NCBI GenBank assembly: GCA_904420235.1
Contig: CAJFUS010000210.1
Coordinates: 1-6,118, forward strand
Direction: 5' to 3'
DNA: 6,118 nucleotides
Origin: Candidatus Neoanaerotignum tabaqchaliae
GTDB lineage: Bacteria > Bacillota > Clostridia > Lachnospirales > Anaerotignaceae
In this document: positions 6,027 to 6,118 of the stretch, piece by piece
How the letters are laid out: every line of letters begins with the position of its first letter
How positions within the stretch are numbered: the first letter of the stretch is position 1
Notes under the pieces: model-generated
Databases searched by the model: none
Told to the model about the DNA's origin: nothing
What the model saw: only the letters and a program-made list of their open reading frames with translations
Position numbers and translations under genes: made by a program

Positions 6027-6078
6027 ACGTCTGCACACTCAAAAGTGAATAAAGAGTTTCTCGAAATCTTACTTCCTT

Positions 6079-6118
6079 TGGTCAAGCCCTCGGCCTATTA
6101 GTACAAGTCAGCTTAACA
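6079..6118 (-). rRNA. 23S ribosomal RNA, 3' end (partial)
   Basis: The minus-strand sequence contains GTACTAATAGGCCGAGG and then GCTTGACC. This is the conserved 3' end of bacterial 23S rRNA (E. coli has GTACTAATGAACCGTGAGGCTTAACC). Only about 40 nt are inside the window. The exact mature end is uncertain by a few bases. Confidence 0.93.

Overview
The window is AT-rich, and its genes, Shine-Dalgarno sites and rRNA/tRNA ends look like those of a Firmicute of the class Clostridia. A member of the Lachnospirales is my best guess, from protein style only. Apart from a truncated gene at the left edge, everything is read on the minus strand, so the biological order runs from high to low coordinates.

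Right edge (about 5778-6118): the last bases of a 23S rRNA gene, then tRNA-Thr(UGU) and initiator tRNA-fMet(CAU), then a terminator and a second hairpin. No 5S gene lies between the 23S end and the terminator.

Middle (5377-5703): a near-consensus sigma-A-type promoter starts a leader RNA of about 290 nt ahead of ilvB. It encodes a 38-residue peptide with nine Ile (plus 3 Leu and 3 Val) behind a strong Shine-Dalgarno site. A 14-bp intrinsic terminator follows. Upstream RNA can pair with the whole 5' arm of that terminator, and that antiterminator strand can instead pair with RNA inside the Ile-codon run. This is the layout of a ribosome-mediated transcription attenuator sensing charged tRNA-Ile. 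It is notable because ilv operons in Firmicutes are usually linked to T-box leaders or CodY, and I see no T-box motif here. This is the most interesting feature of the window.

Main body (432-5376): a compact ilvB-ilvN-ilvC-ilvD operon with gaps of 28, 48 and 33 nt and a Shine-Dalgarno site before each gene. The enzymes are acetohydroxyacid synthase (catalytic and regulatory subunits), ketol-acid reductoisomerase and dihydroxy-acid dehydratase. Together they turn pyruvate, or pyruvate plus 2-oxobutyrate, into the 2-oxo acid precursors of valine/leucine and isoleucine. All four genes are intact and the key catalytic residues are present. No ilvA, ilvE or leu gene is in the window. IlvN would give allosteric feedback and the leader would give transcriptional feedback.

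Left edge (1-431): the 3' end of a convergent plus-strand gene, probably a metallo-beta-lactamase-fold hydrolase. It is followed by a strong symmetrical hairpin that may terminate both this gene and the ilv operon. The roughly 117 bp between the hairpin and ilvD hold nothing else I can support.
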